DNA from: Thamnaconus septentrionalis
Lineage: Eukaryota > Chordata > Actinopteri > Tetraodontiformes > Monacanthidae
Direction of reading: 5' to 3'
Assembly (NCBI GenBank): GCA_009823395.1
Contig: CM020512.1
Coordinates: 11,571,905-11,635,904, forward strand
DNA length: 64,000 nucleotides
The notes beneath the pieces are model-generated. The model was not told the DNA's origin. It did not search any database and was given only the letters and a program-made list of their open reading frames with translations. The translations under genes and the position numbers were made by a program. This document shows, piece by piece, positions 19,335-32,734 of the stretch (the stretch's first letter is position 1; each line of letters begins with the position of its first letter).

Positions 19335-20045
19335 CTAGAGGCTCGAGTCATCGTAGGAGTAGTAGGGGTCCTCTACGGAGCGCACGGAGATCTTGAACTG
19401 GCGGCGCAGGAAGCCCCCGTAGCGCTTGTCCCACTTGAGGTTGTTGAGTTTGGGCCGGACCCTCCTCATGAAGCCGCCGTAGCGCTTCTGCAGCTCCTCG
19501 GGCTCCTCGGCCTCCGGGCTCTCCTGCTCGGCCGAGCCACTCCGCCTCGTCTTGGTGCCGAATTTGCGCAAAAAGCCGCCGTAGCGCTTGGCGTAAGTGC
19601 GCAGCGCCCGGTCCTCCAGCGGCTCCTCCCCCTCCTCCGGCGCGCCAGCGTCCCGCTCTCCGAGCCTCTTCAGCCACTCTTCGTACTTGTTGGGCAGCGC
19701 GGCGGCCTTCAGCACCGAGTTGTCGTGCCACGGGCCGCCGAGCAGCTTCTTCTTCTTCTTGTCGATGCGCTTGATGAAGCCGCCGTAGCGCTTGACCAGG
19801 TCCGCCTGCTGGCGCTCCTCCGCCTCCGCGGCCTCGTCCTCGGTGAAGTCCAGCCCCGGGGCCCCGCCGCAGCCGCCCAGCTGGCCCTCACACTCCGCAC
19901 TGCAGGACTGCAGGTGAGACGCACGGCGGGAGGAGGAAAACAAACAAACAAACATGCAGCGTCAAACACACGCACGAACCGATTCACGTGAATTGAAGAG
20001 AGTGGGGAGTAATTAAAGTGATTGTTTTATTGGTGCTATTATTAC

Positions 20046-20111
<66 letters not shown>

Positions 20112-20240
20112 TTAGGTCAGATTCTCTCTGGACCTCAGAGAAGCAAAAACTGTCTGAGTGTTACAATTAAACATTTGAAAGAACGAAACGCCAAATATTT
20201 GATGTTGAAATTAGCATATTATATATTTTTTTGCGCGGGC

Positions 20241-20291
<51 letters not shown>

Positions 20292-20435
20292 CAGGTTCCT
20301 TCTCACCAGGCTGCTGAGGTCGACGTCTGAGTTGAGGATCTGTTGTGCACATTTCTGGCACTGCTTGGAGCAGAGGAGGTCCGCGCGGACGGAAGGCGGC
20401 AGGCTCAGCATCAGCACCAGGACATACCACTCCAT
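19335..20435 (-). CDS. pdyn: Prodynorphin opioid peptide precursor
   Basis: This secreted precursor is cut by prohormone convertases to kappa-opioid peptides. Coding exons 20307-20435 and 19335-19907 join in phase to 233 residues. Residues 1-18 form a signal peptide (MEWYVLVLMLSLPPSVRA). Six cysteines (22, 26, 29, 45, 49, 56) form the conserved N-terminal motif. Four opioid cores, each preceded by Lys-Arg, follow: YGGFI (84-88), YGGFLRKFG (152-160, neoendorphin position), YGGFMRRVRPKLNN (186-199, dynorphin A position) and YGGFLRRQFKISVRS (206-220, dynorphin B). The YGGFLRRQF and RPKL...KWD segments separate it from proenkephalin and POMC. The coding-exon acceptor at 20453 lies directly beside a CA/TG repeat, and at least one untranslated exon should lie upstream. 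Confidence 0.95.
20046..20110. repeat. (ATT)n microsatellite in pdyn intron 2 (3' arm)
   Basis: About 21 ATT units on the plus strand, AAU in the pdyn RNA, about 138 nt from the acceptor at 19908. Confidence 0.95.
20241..20290. repeat. (AAT)n microsatellite in pdyn intron 2 (5' arm)
   Basis: About 16 AAT units on the plus strand, AUU in the pdyn RNA, starting 16 nt after the donor at 20306. It is the reverse complement of the 20046-20110 repeat, separated by 130 nt. Confidence 0.95.
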
Positions 20436-20454
20436 TCTTCTTCAGTAGGTCCCT

Positions 20455-20455
<1 letters not shown>

Positions 20456-20497
<42 letters not shown>
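20456..20497. repeat. (CA)n microsatellite at the pdyn acceptor
   Basis: Reads as (TG)n on the pdyn strand, ending directly in the TCAG acceptor of the first coding exon. Confidence 0.95.
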
Positions 20498-20499
<2 letters not shown>

Positions 20500-20505
<6 letters not shown>

Positions 20506-20838
20506 GAAAACACAGTTTACTGGCACAGTTGGTGGATCAGGTTCGAGTTGCTGCAGGTGCGTAAAGACGCGCAGGCACCACCGGACCGGGGAGGCTCTCT
20601 GCTGGGAAGAGGGTGCTGAGGGTGTCGGTACCTGAGGAGTTCGGACGGGTTCTTCCAGCCGCGCAAAGGCGCATCTACCGTCAAGTGGAACGTGTCCGGC
20701 CGAGCAGCAGTAGCAGCAGCAGCAGCAGCGCGCGCTTCTTCTTGCGCACCGCGTTGCTTTTCGTTTTTATCGCCGTCGACGCTGCTGTGTCAGAGCAGCC
20801 TCCAGCCAGGAACCAATGGGAGGGCAGGCTTTCTGCGT

Positions 20839-20888
<50 letters not shown>

Positions 20889-20900
20889 CTGCCCGCTGCA
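20500..20900 (-). promoter_or_regulatory. pdyn upstream region
   Basis: GC-rich sequence upstream of the first coding exon, with a (CAG)n-like run (20704-20730), a CCAAT pentamer on the plus strand (20813-20817) and a (CA)n repeat (20840-20886). It probably holds the first untranslated exon or promoter, but no start site can be fixed. Confidence 0.3.
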
Positions 20901-21885
20901 GGAGTTTTTCACGACGCCCACTCACACGGAGGGAAGGTGCAGGAGTAGCGAGTCCCATCAGCACATCATCACCGGCATCATCAGCCCTTCTCTAGGGGGC
21001 GTGCGTGCGATCGTGCGTACGTGTGTGTGTGTGTAAACCACACTAACATCAGTCAGGTCTGTGCTGCTGCTTCTGCTGCTACTACCTGGGCGGCTGCATC
21101 CATAGTGGCTTTGGTTTTCTTCAGGTCAGAAGCAAAACAACTATGAAAAGACTTAAGAATAAAGATCCAAACATGGATCACTCACAGCCTCAACAGGGTT
21201 GAGGGTTCGATTGCCGGGCCTCTCTCTCTACATTCAGTCCAAAGCAAGAGCAGTGCTCTTCTTCCAGGAACAAGAAGTTCTCCAAGTGTGATCAGACCGA
21301 TTAACTGCAGCGTCCACGTTGCTTCCTGTTTCCTGTCACTGCGAAAACCCCTGGGTGTAGCTCCGCCCCAACATCCTGGACTGGCTGGACTCTGGTGGCT
21401 CCAGTTTGTACTCTGAGCAGCTGAGCAACTCTTTTGACTGGAGCTTTTCAAGATGGATGGGAGAGAATTCGGAAAAAGAAAAACAACAAAACTCGGATGA
21501 AGAAAAGTTCTCCCGAAGCACACGGCCTTCACGTGGCTCCACCTTCGAGCATAAGCCCTGTGCACATCACGATTTCTCCACCCCGGTCACCAGGTGGCGG
21601 TCCCTCCTCTGCCATAAAACAAATCTCCGCCCACTGTGTGTCGTTTTCTACTGTGAGCCACGGCGGTGGGTTGATGCCCTGTGGTCGCTTTGTGTCTCAG
21701 ATGTGAGCTGCGAGGTCGGCTAATGCTCTTCACACTACTGTGGGAGGAACCTGGTGAAATCCACACACACACACACACAAACACAACGACTTGATCTCAT
21801 CGGTGTTCAAGGCTGAAGCCCACGGAAGCTCCAAGGCCTGAATGATCGCTTTTAGGGAAAAAGCAGAAGAAACCTTGGATACGCA

Positions 21886-21968
21886 CACACACAAACACAC
21901 ACAAACACACACAAACACACACAAACACACACACACACACACATTTGCATACACACACACACACACAC
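21886..21968. repeat. (CA)n array with a 10-bp higher-order period
   Basis: CA repeats are interrupted regularly by AAACACACAC units, giving a 10-bp period over about half of the array. Confidence 0.85.
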
Positions 21969-22408
21969 AAAGCCATTTATTTTTCCTGTACCTTTATCTT
22001 CCTGTATATTTTAGCTCTCAGCGGCAGGGTGGAGGTGTGAGGACGCCGCAGTAGAGGAAAGACAATAAAAACAAGAGGGTCTGAGGGGGCGGAGTCAACA
22101 CCTGACTGGCAATCACATGACGGAAACGCGGCGGCTGATTTTTTTTTTCAGGGACGACTGGAAGTTGAGATGTTGGTTCTTCTTCTTGTTCTTCTACTCT
22201 TCTGATTCTTCTTCTTCTTCTTCTGAACGTGTTGCAACTGATTGAGGAAAACAAACACCAAATCGGAACAAACAAACAGTTGCACTAAAGTGAATGTGGT
22301 CACATTGTTTCCCGTCCTAGTTTGGGTCTCAGGAAACGATCAACTGGTTAAACTTAATCAGCCAGAATCTGTCTCATTCAAGGTAAAAAAACCAAAAAAA
22401 AAACAAAA

Positions 22409-22410
<2 letters not shown>

Positions 22411-22469
<59 letters not shown>
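22411..22469. repeat. (CA)n microsatellite
   Basis: About 29 uninterrupted CA units. Confidence 0.95.
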
Positions 22470-22472
<3 letters not shown>

Positions 22473-24021
22473 TCCTTTGGGACACAATTAGAAGTTGATG
22501 TTGGACTAACTGCAGCTAATGGCCCAAAGCTCGCTGGGACGTCGAGTCGAGAGGCAGACTCAGTGGGAACGAGCGTCCACGGGCTGCGTGGAGAAGACTT
22601 GGAGTCGGATTCAGGGTAGCAAAAAATGTTGAGTGAAGCCGGCGTGTCTACAAAGTATCGCAACACATTTCGGCTCATTTTTCCAAATCGATCAAACAGT
22701 CAATTCGTATCAAACGACACATTAAACCAGCTTCTGCCGAATTTCCAGAGCAACCTGCGCTGGTTTGGACACACGGTGAAGCTGTTAGCGGCCACGACTG
22801 TGAGAACAACAATATCCCTCAGGAGCCGTAAGTGCACATCATCGACTTTTATTTATTTTTTTATAGTTTGAACTATGACTGTGAACTCAGCGCTGACCAC
22901 CGCGTCCAGAAATACCAAATTACATTGTGAGTCAAAAAACAGGACGTTGTTTTTTTTTTGTTTTTTTTCTGGCTCTCTCGATCCTCAGCTGAGAGGCAAA
23001 ACAAAAACGCACAATCAAGTCCTGGAGGTTTTCATGACAGACAGACTTGTACCGTTGAAAAGGTCAGTTTATATCTGGTCCTGTTGAAACGCCACTGGCG
23101 GTGGTGGCGGTGGCGAAGACCTGAGAGCTTCAGCCGGCTGGAAGAGTCACTTCCGGGACCCGATCAGACGGCCGTGTTCCTGCTCACCTCCTGGAGGACT
23201 CGACTCTGTTTGTCTCTGCTGCCTCCAATAAATGATTAATCCACTCCTCAGGCCCTGTGCAGCAACACACATGAACACACACATACACACATACAGGCTG
23301 GAAGGGAAAATAAACTGGGTTTGACTCATGACGAGATGTTTTTCCGATATCTGCTGATGGTTGGTGTCCTTGTTGGAGCTCCTCCGTCACCTGGTGCACC
23401 GGAGGGAAGTTTCACTCACCTGGTGGGATACATTTCTCACCTCCGTCCGAACGAATCGACCAACCAGTGGCCTTCAGCCGAGAAAGAGGCGGGGTGTAGG
23501 GGCGGGATGCCGACTGCAGCAGGAAGCAAACCAATAGAAAGCTCTGTTAGGTGGAGTGAAGAACTCTGATTGGCCAGTTTTGAACAGAGCCAGTCAAGTC
23601 CTTTCCGCCGGGGCCTCGACTCCACAAGCACATGTGAAATAAATCCCACAGCTACTTCAGGTACCCAGTTCATGACTTTACTCACTCCAACCTCCTGTTG
23701 TGTCTTTGTACGTTATTGTATTTCTGTTAGTTGAGTCTCTCTTGTGTATGTGTGTTGTTGTTTTTTGGCGCCATTGTTGTCGAGTCGTGCTTAGCGAGCA
23801 GCAAACCTAACGAGGACTCCCACTTCAACATCAATGTCCGTATGTCGGTCAACGAGGCGTCGCGCTAACTTCAGCACCCACACACACACACACACGCACA
23901 ATGATGTGTGTCGCCTCCAGTTTCATAAACGCCCCCCCCTTTTTTTTCTCTGTTTGAGCAGCCGTGTTTGCATTTTCATTCCCCAGTAACCTGGAGACAC
24001 CTGCATCATCACACACTTAGC

Positions 24022-24030
24022 GCACACACA

Positions 24031-24080
<50 letters not shown>
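24022..24080. repeat. (CA)n microsatellite
   Basis: Near-perfect CA run. Confidence 0.95.
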
Positions 24081-24082
<2 letters not shown>

Positions 24083-27000
24083 TGGCACCATAAAGCCTGT
24101 TGTCATCTCCTGATTTACTGTCCGGCCACAGATTGGAACTCGCTGAGCTCTTTTTGTCTTTTTGCTGCGTGACTTTGTTGTTTTTCGCTTTATTGCCACC
24201 CAGTGTCACAGTCCATGCATCGCCACCATCGCCACCACCATCAACCTCATCATCGTCGTCGTCATTGTCGTCACCGTCGTCACCGTCGCTCCAGACCTCC
24301 CCCACCCGCCACCGGGGGGAGACCAAAGTGAGGTGAGCGTGAGCGCTACACTGTATCTGGTGTGAAGGTAACCATAGCAGCCGCTAGCATGAGCTGCCAT
24401 CTTCACCAAAAATAAACCTCCTTGATGGGTGGGGAACTGCTTCTTCTTTACGTTTTCACCTCGCTGAGCAGGAAGGCAAAGTGAATCACGGAGCGGCTGC
24501 GGCGGCGGCGGCAGGGGGTCGACGGTTATTGTTATAAAAAAAAAAGGAGGGCGGGGGCCGCTAACTTTCCTCCTTGTTGGAGTCGCACTCCAGTTTGGCT
24601 CTGGCCGTTAACAGACACACAAACAAACAGTCCTTTCGAGGCTCAGGTGGGTCTGAATCACATCTCCGACAGCATTCGCACGCCGGTGGCCTTGACAGGA
24701 AGTGAATGGACAGCGAGTGCTATGGCGTGAAAGCACGACGGCCTTGAGATTCGATCAATTGGTGTCGTTGCTGTCGCAGGAGCTCCTTTCAGACATCCGA
24801 AAGGGCAAACTAAATGAAGTCCGGCAGGGAATGTCACGGCGCCCGACAAGGGGCACAAAAACTATGGGTAAACTGGAGAGGAAAGTGATTTCTTCCAGGT
24901 GACACTTTCAATAATAGCAGCATAGAGTACTAATGGCTCTGTCATAAAAAAAAAAACATAAAAATCAGTCAATCAGGAAGAATCTTCAGCCACAGCGCAG
25001 AGATATAATTGTCTCTCTGGGCAAAACCTGAGGTGACGCGAGGGAACTCTTGATTGTCTCTGCTAGTGCGTCATAATTTCTCTGCAGACGATTTAATTTC
25101 CTGCTGCTGTTAACAAGAGTCACAGCCGGAAGACGACTAGATTCCTGCAGCTTTTATTTACAGCCCGAGATCAAGAAACTCTGACCGAAGCATCTCCTGC
25201 GGGCAGGCGGCTGTCTGTTAGTCTGGCCACAGGTGCACTAGATTTGCTAGGCAAAAAAAGGTAGTAGGCCACAAGTGTTCTTTTTTCAACTGGATGGAGA
25301 GTCAGCAGCAGCTGCTGGATTATTGTATTTCACTGGACACACTTGAAAATGATTTTTGACTGCACGGACCAGATGCCCCAGTGGTTGAACTCGGCAAGCA
25401 AACAATAATAGTGAGTTAGTAAGTCCTATGAAACCAGACTGTCTGTGGAAAACATGAACGTTATGCTGTCTGCAGCACTTTTTTTTTTTTAACAGTGAAT
25501 GAATTGACGGGCTGAATTTTTCACGGCTCGCTGTCAGAGTTCAAAGGTAATTTTGGTGTCATCGATGTTTCTGTTGTCAGGTGGATGAATGTGGAAATGC
25601 ACTTTTGATATAGCCAGTTTTTCTGTATGCTATAGGCTATCTTGCGTGTATGTGTGTGTGTGTGTCTGTGTGAGTGACATCTCGCTGTTTTTCGATTCAA
25701 GTCCTATCTATGTTTGTTAAGCTCAGCTGTTGCAGTGTGGTGTAGGGAAAATGTATGCGACAGGTCAGCAAAATTATTATTTTTTTCTTTGTCTCCTTTT
25801 TCTCCTTCTTTCAAGTTTTCCGTGTGACCTGAACTTAGAAACAACCAGCGAGTGAGCAAGTGACTTGATGCCAGCCAGTTTTCCCGCCTTTCTAATTGCA
25901 GTTTATATTATGGTAAATTAGCTGAGTTGTGTAGATGTGTAGTTACAACAAAATCCATAAAGTGCTTGCCTGGAAAAATAAAACCGCTCCCTGAAGTGAG
26001 ACTGCTGCTGGTCCAAAATCATTAAGACTGTATTGCAGTCGAGGGAGATCAGCAGTGACTGAAGGTATTTGCAAGTAACGGGGCATAACCTGAAATATGT
26101 GCGTTTCTGCTAAATGCAAAACAACATGAAGTTGCTGACATTCCCCACCTATTCCATGCAATGCAATAGTAAATAACAAATGCAAAAAGGCTTAGTATTA
26201 ATGCCGAATCCAATGATGTTGAACAATAGTAGGTAAAACTAACGAATGATAGACGTAAAGCTACAAGAGGTAGTGAAGCTAAAAAGAAAAGAAAAGGTTG
26301 TTTAATGAGAAAAATTTCTCATGTGGGCTCAATCAATCGTTGTTGACCTTGGAGAGTTCTGACATTGAAAATGTTTTATTGTGCACATACCAAAAGATAA
26401 AACACTCAAAAATAAATGTTGTAATGAATTTAAAATAATAATTATAATGATATTTTGTGCAGATTGGATTGTAGATAAAGACAAAAACTGGTATAGAAAG
26501 ACTCTAGTAGATGTAAAAATCTTACCAAGAGACATTCTTTTCAATTTCTGTTCAATGTCCTTTTTACAGCAAGGTTGGAAATGAGAGTCAGATATTCCAA
26601 AGGATGATTGGAAAGAAAACTGCCTCGATTTTGAAACTTAAGAATAACCCATCCCTCTATCCACCGGTCCATCATCCTGGTCTTACAAAGAGGTTGCTGC
26701 TCGTTCGTCCATGGTCCAGTTAACCCTGGAGTCCCAGTTTTTTCCAGAGTGCAGTGATTTCCAGTGGGGCCTTGGTCCACACGGTCTAAGAGATCTTCAC
26801 TGTGGTAAAGACTAAGAAGAATCCTTGAACTAATAAAAACAAACACCCTCCAGCTTCCACCGCTCCTTGGCCTCTAGAAGCCACTGGGATCGGATATCCG
26901 CACCTCTCCTTGATCCCAATTTATGGACACGCGCAGCTCTGAGTTTTCTTCAACCTGACAACCACAGAGAACATGTTGGCCTTGTGAGTGAAACTTTACA

Positions 27001-28629
27001 CTTGGTAACAAGTGTGTTGCTTCATCCTTACCCACGAGACTCCACGAAAAGCACAGCTAAAGGTCGACCTGAAAGACACAACAAGATTCCTGGAGTAAAT
27101 CAGCCTCTTCCCTCCCAGTGATTGACGGGAATCTGGATTGTTCCTTCAGTGGTTCTACAGTCAGTCAAAGCCTCCACTGCAGTGGTCCAGGATACACCCC
27201 TCAGGGAGGACCAATGGTTGTCATACCCTCTGTAATGCCTCCCGCATCCGCCTGGAGTTTCACTCTCAACAGCAGGTGTTTCCAAAGTAGAGTGTCTTGC
27301 TCTCCAACTGTCTGCTGTTGTTGAGTTTGATCCTACTTTTGCATTGGCCACATAAATGTTTTATTTTTTTCACCACGAAACTGCAAAAGGATGTAGTGAT
27401 ATGTATCATGTACTGTGGGTTAAAGGCTTCAAGGTTCAAGCTTTAAGGTTCAAGGTAGTCCATCAAACAGACTAACAATGCCTTCATGTTCAGACCAAAC
27501 ATTTCGGAAAACCCCTCCGGCTTGGAAGCCCCAGCTCCTGTTTGCTCTGCTGCTTGCTGGATGGAGATAACAGTGACCCGGCATTGTCGTAGGAGTCGCT
27601 TATCAATGATGCATCGGCCGGTCACCTGCTTGACTTCCCACGTTTCCTTTGTGTGGCTCTGACGCAGCGTGTCACACAGGCTTCCCGCCAGGAACCTAAA
27701 AGCATTTTTCCATTTCCTCTCTGGCAACACGTTTTCGTTTTGCAGCCGCCGGGGCCAACCCGAGGAGACCCTGCAGAAATCCTCGCCGGATGTTGAGCAG
27801 CGGGACGGTGCTTCTTCCGCATGCTCAGCTGTCTACCCCAACGCTTGACATGACGCGGTAAGGTCGGCGAGGAAGACATTGCCTTTCCGCCAAAGTTAAT
27901 GTTGACGTTGTAGTTGTTGTTGTTGTGGTTGTCGCAGTGCTGCACAGCAAGAGGCTTCCTCACTTTCTCGGGTCAGCAGTAACATTCTGCACTGCTATTC
28001 TCTCTCCTAAATAAAGCCGAGGTTCTGTTAAAGGTACAACTCAGCCTTTATCCTCTGATCTCTTTCTAAACACTCCGGTCTTACATACACATCCTGGAAC
28101 TGGACACAGTGTGTCAGGACAGCCATCAAAAGGCCCAACACGCTTAAAAAAAAATTGAAGTGTGCAGTGCTTTTGACGAGACAAAGTACTTTTTCTACTT
28201 TCAGCACTGCAGCTACACTGTGCCAGCAAACTGAAGCAGCTAAAGCTCGACATTGCAACAACAAAGAGGAAGCGATTGCGCTATTAAGAAAAGGGGAAAG
28301 CTGACGGAATGCGCTGTCAGTGTAATCTGTGTGTGTTTGTGTGTGCGGCAACGTCACCTGTAATCATCATCCAATCACTGCCTGCTTAAAGCTCCGTCCC
28401 ATCATCACAGCACCGGCATACAGAGACACACACAGCTGTTAAATTACACGCACAGTGGTGTTTGACGTGTGTGTGTCCATGCGCTTGGTGTCGGTGATTC
28501 GCTTGGATTTGCACAGCTGAGCGGTATTAGCCTCCATCTGTCAGACGCTACGACAAAACCATGAAGTTTATGGCCGCGACACAGCCGGGAGAAAAAACAT
28601 GTCCGTTTATCTTTATCGATCAATTACTC

Positions 28630-28825
28630 AAAGAGCGTCAAATCACATCCAGAGGCATCTCGAAGCGCTATGCACAATCAAAAGAGAGAAAAAAAACCCA
28701 ACTGATCCCTCCGAAGCAGCAGGAAGTCGCAGAGGCCTGGAGAAAGTCCCTATAGGGGCGAAGAAACCCGGAGCAGACCCCTCCTCTGGGGCTGGGTGGG
28801 GTCACCTGCATTGACAGGTTTGGCT
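28630..28825 (+). repeat. Dispersed fish repeat, copy 1
   Basis: Shares ordered motifs with 54130-54325: an AGGCATCT phrase, TGCACAATCAAA, GGAGAAA(G/C)TCCC, GAAGAAACC, GAGCAGA(C/T)CCC and a closing TGAAAAGGAAA. The pair defines an interspersed family whose class I cannot name. Confidence 0.65.
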
Positions 28826-31283
28826 GAAAAGGAAACAATCGCATTCCCATGGTAACAACATGACCGTAGTGGCACATTCACAAGCCCCGCTGGTGGTGAG
28901 CAGGAGTCCAGTCCATCCACCTGGCTGGAGAGATGACGTCTCTGTACCGGCGATAGGACCAGCTGGGCCGAGCCAAGCACGCACGTCTGGTGGATCGTGG
29001 CCGAAGCGAGCGGCGGGATCAGCTGCCGACGTGGACGGAGCTCGTTAACGCCTTTTTGTAGTTTTAATGCAGCATCTCAATTTGACGACCGTTGCTAAGC
29101 AGCACATGTGGGGGAGTTTGACGTGACCGCCGTGTGCGCCGGTCCAAGGCTGCGGCGGTGGCGGCGGCGCCGGCACTTCTCAAGGCGTCCGGTCCACACG
29201 GACCAAGCTGCCTCGAGAGTGAATGAGTGAATCTGCCTTGACCTTGGCTGAATAGCCAGGGGCAGCCTGGCTCAGCTCAGCTCGGCTTTTCCCTCATCAA
29301 CTGTGGAGCCAAACTGGGTGCAAACCTGAGTTTGGAACCCCGGCCGAGTCATACCAAAGACTATAAAAATGGTACCGATTGCCTCCTAGTTTGGCACTCA
29401 TTACCTGGGGTTGGACTTTGGCGGGGTTGGTCCACCCAATGACTCTTGAGCGTGGCACGGCTGCTGCTCACCGCTTCCTCAAGGAATGGGGCCAAATGCG
29501 TGGGACAAATTTCACATCCTTTGGGATGCGACAACCAGTAGTTACTTTAACTTTAATCTCCATCATTGGTTGGAGATCAAGACCAAGAAAAAACATGATT
29601 TTTTTTTTTGTTTCGTTATTTTAAACTGGCAGGATCCAGTTCGCGGGACCAGCTTGAGATGAGGGCACATTTCTTCAGCTGCCTCACACATACAGTTCAA
29701 TACGCCGACGAGCCGTAACTGCAGTTTCTGGCAGAGACGTGGAGATTTATAAGGGGGCTAATGTGGAAAAATAACAAATGCTTGGGGTGTTAAAAAAAAC
29801 GGCATCTGACGCAGAAAAACGACGCCGGTGGCAGAAAATATTAAAAAGACAAAACAATAAAAACATTCAGCAGCGATGGAGATTGGAAGACGAAATCAAT
29901 GATATTCTCCCCAAACGCCAGCCAGTGTTATCATGTGCCGTTAAAGTGCCGTCACGTCTCCAAACAGCAGGCGGGCAATAATCCGCCGCCGCCGTAACTC
30001 GTCGTCGTAACGGTCGTAAGAGCGGCTCTCTTCCTCTGCCAAGCCCGTTTGTGACTTGCTCACACCGAACCTGAGAACATTACCGAGACGCCTGGCCATT
30101 AAAAAAATGCTCCAGCTCTTCCAAGAGTCCAGAGGGGCTCAGACGACATAAAATCCCCCAAACATAACTTATTAATTCCAGCCGACGGGATTTGCGGAAA
30201 TTACGGCGTGCAATAAATCAGCAGGCGCCATACCTGTTTCCAGCGCCCCCTGCAGGGAAATTAAAGGGGCTGCGCTTAAGCCAGTGAGGTGTCGTGTAAC
30301 ACAGGCAACAATTAGATGGAGGTCGGGGTGGAGGGGCGTTGTCAAATCACCTTTTTATAAATTTGTGACAACAAAAGGTGCTTCCCGCTCGTCCGCCCCA
30401 CCCGGACACCACTGGCTGGATATTAAGAAGGCTGGAGTGATCGGGATGTCAGCCGCTGGTTTCTCAAATACCCGTCCTGAAGGCCTACAGGCTGGTTTCC
30501 AAGTCCCTGGCGTCCAATATGGCCGCCCATTCATTTCAATGTAGTCACTCGCCCAGCACGTGTGCCGAAAAAGTCTTTGACTTCCGCACTATAAAAAGAG
30601 GACAAAGCAGTGCCACTACTACTGCCACTTTGCATTGTGGGACGGCGTCTTGACAACAACAACAACAACACAGCGGCTTGTCCATTGGCTGCAGTGAGGA
30701 GCTGGAATTCCTCTGAAAAATGTCAGATGCCAGAGATCTTGGCTCTGCCGCTTCGTTCAGCCAGCAATTACGTCGACCACCTACCTGTCCACTTTTGGAT
30801 TGGTTGGACGCTCTTATTCTGAAACATCATCTCAGCTTTGGGCCACAATTTGATTTAAAGTACTTACTGCTGAAAGTGTCCCGAACAGAACTTCCAGATC
30901 AAATGTACAAGTGGAGCGTCGAGAAGGTGGAGTGGCCAGGCTCCAAAGAAGAGCTGATTGTACCTTCTGACAGTTAAAGAGTCTGCGTGTGAAGTAACAC
31001 TTATTACGGCCACGTCCGCACTCGCCGGTCTCAGCGGTATTAGCCTTCGTGTTGCCGTGGTAACGGCAGCCGTAGATGCGCTTGTGAGCGTGAGCGTCTG
31101 AGTCAGAAGCTAAAGTGAACCAACGTCCCTGAAACTTGTGAGGAAAAAAAAGGAAAAAGAAAAAAAAAGCCCGATGTTTTGTTGTTTTTTTTCCGAGGAG
31201 AGCGGACAAAATAATAAAGCCAGAACTCCGACACACAAAAAAAAACCTCTGCAGGCAAACAGAAGAGCGTAGACAGAGCGAGG

Positions 31284-31347
<64 letters not shown>
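31284..31347. repeat. (CA)n microsatellite
   Basis: About 32 CA units. Confidence 0.95.
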
Positions 31348-31830
31348 TAGCGTGAATAGATCATGAATACGCACCTCCACTTCATCACGACATCTCCGTG
31401 TTAAAACACACACACACACACACATACACACACAACAAACGTGCGTGTATGATGAATACATATATATGTATCACGTATATATGTATGTATATATGTATGT
31501 ATCACGTCACACACACACACACACACACAGTTTGACAATTCTAGTGGTTCCTCTGCCCAGCAACAGAAATTTAACGGAAGTTTCATCAACAGTAAACATT
31601 GAGCTCATTAACGCCTTCAATGACATTCAAAGCATTTTATTTAATCGCTGACAAAAAAAAACTGCTGCCAAAAAGAACATTTTCTGTTTGCTTGTTCTCC
31701 CAATTGAAACGCTCCAGCTTTACGTCTCCCTACAAAAGGTTGAGTTCTGGATTCACCACCAGACCACCAGGGGTCACTAGTACACATTATTTCCTCCCAC
31801 CGTTACTGTCACAGATTAGATCACTCCCCG

Positions 31831-31831
<1 letters not shown>

Positions 31832-31878
<47 letters not shown>
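31832..31878. repeat. (GATA)n microsatellite
   Basis: About 11 uninterrupted GATA units. Confidence 0.95.
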
Positions 31879-32734
31879 TATATTTCAAGTTTTCAATTTA
31901 ATGGGGGAAAATTTGGTCACCAACAACAGGTCATAATGTAAAGATACCTAAAAGATAAATTAACTTCCCGAATAAATTGTGATGCAAACAAATACACACT
32001 TTGCATTACACACACTTCTTGGGTGACAAAAACAAAACAAAAACATTTTCCTTTGGGACACACGAGATCCCACTGCAGTCGCCTCTTCAGTCCAATTTCT
32101 GCTGATTGCAGTTAGAAGGGCTAAGCCTGCCTTGGCAAATTCCACCCCCACCCCTCCCTTTTTATCAAAGCCACAAATAAAGCTTTTGCTGGTCATTGAG
32201 CGGCGACAATAGACAGTCGGGCCATCATAAGTCCGGTCAACCTGGTATGCAGGGCGAGGAATGCCACGCTGTGGCTGGTTGGCACACAACAGGCGACGCA
32301 GGGCTCCGTTTTTCACCGCACTGCCTGTTTGTTTTAGTCGCTTGCTGGGGAAGCCGCTGAAGCAGCAAGTGGCTTCACGCTGCAGATCAAACCGGTTTCG
32401 CTCTGTTCCCACTTGGGAGTTATCCGCTGTTGAATTATTTTTGATTCTGTTCTCACGAAAAGAGTTCCAAAGTTTAAAGTTTTCCGCTTTAAAGTTCAGT
32501 TCAATTGATGAGTTACATGTTTCTGAAAAAAAAAAGTTTCATTCCACACATTCCAGAGTTTTCGACCTTCTGTCAGTCAACTCTCCAGAACTGAGAAAAT
32601 GAGTGCCTCCTTCACTTCTTTCCTGCTTGGGCCACTTTGAAGATTGTGTTAAAAATGCTGAAAACACCAACCTCTGCAAAATCTGCACTCCACAACATCA
32701 CAGAGGGTGCCGGTACCTCCGGCAGCGCGCATGG

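Noticed and set aside
20022..20330. Poly-Tyr/poly-Asn frames
   Set aside because: Products of the ATT and AAT repeats in pdyn intron 2.
30832..31461. Minus-strand 209-codon frame
   Set aside because: Runs through CA microsatellites and low-complexity sequence.
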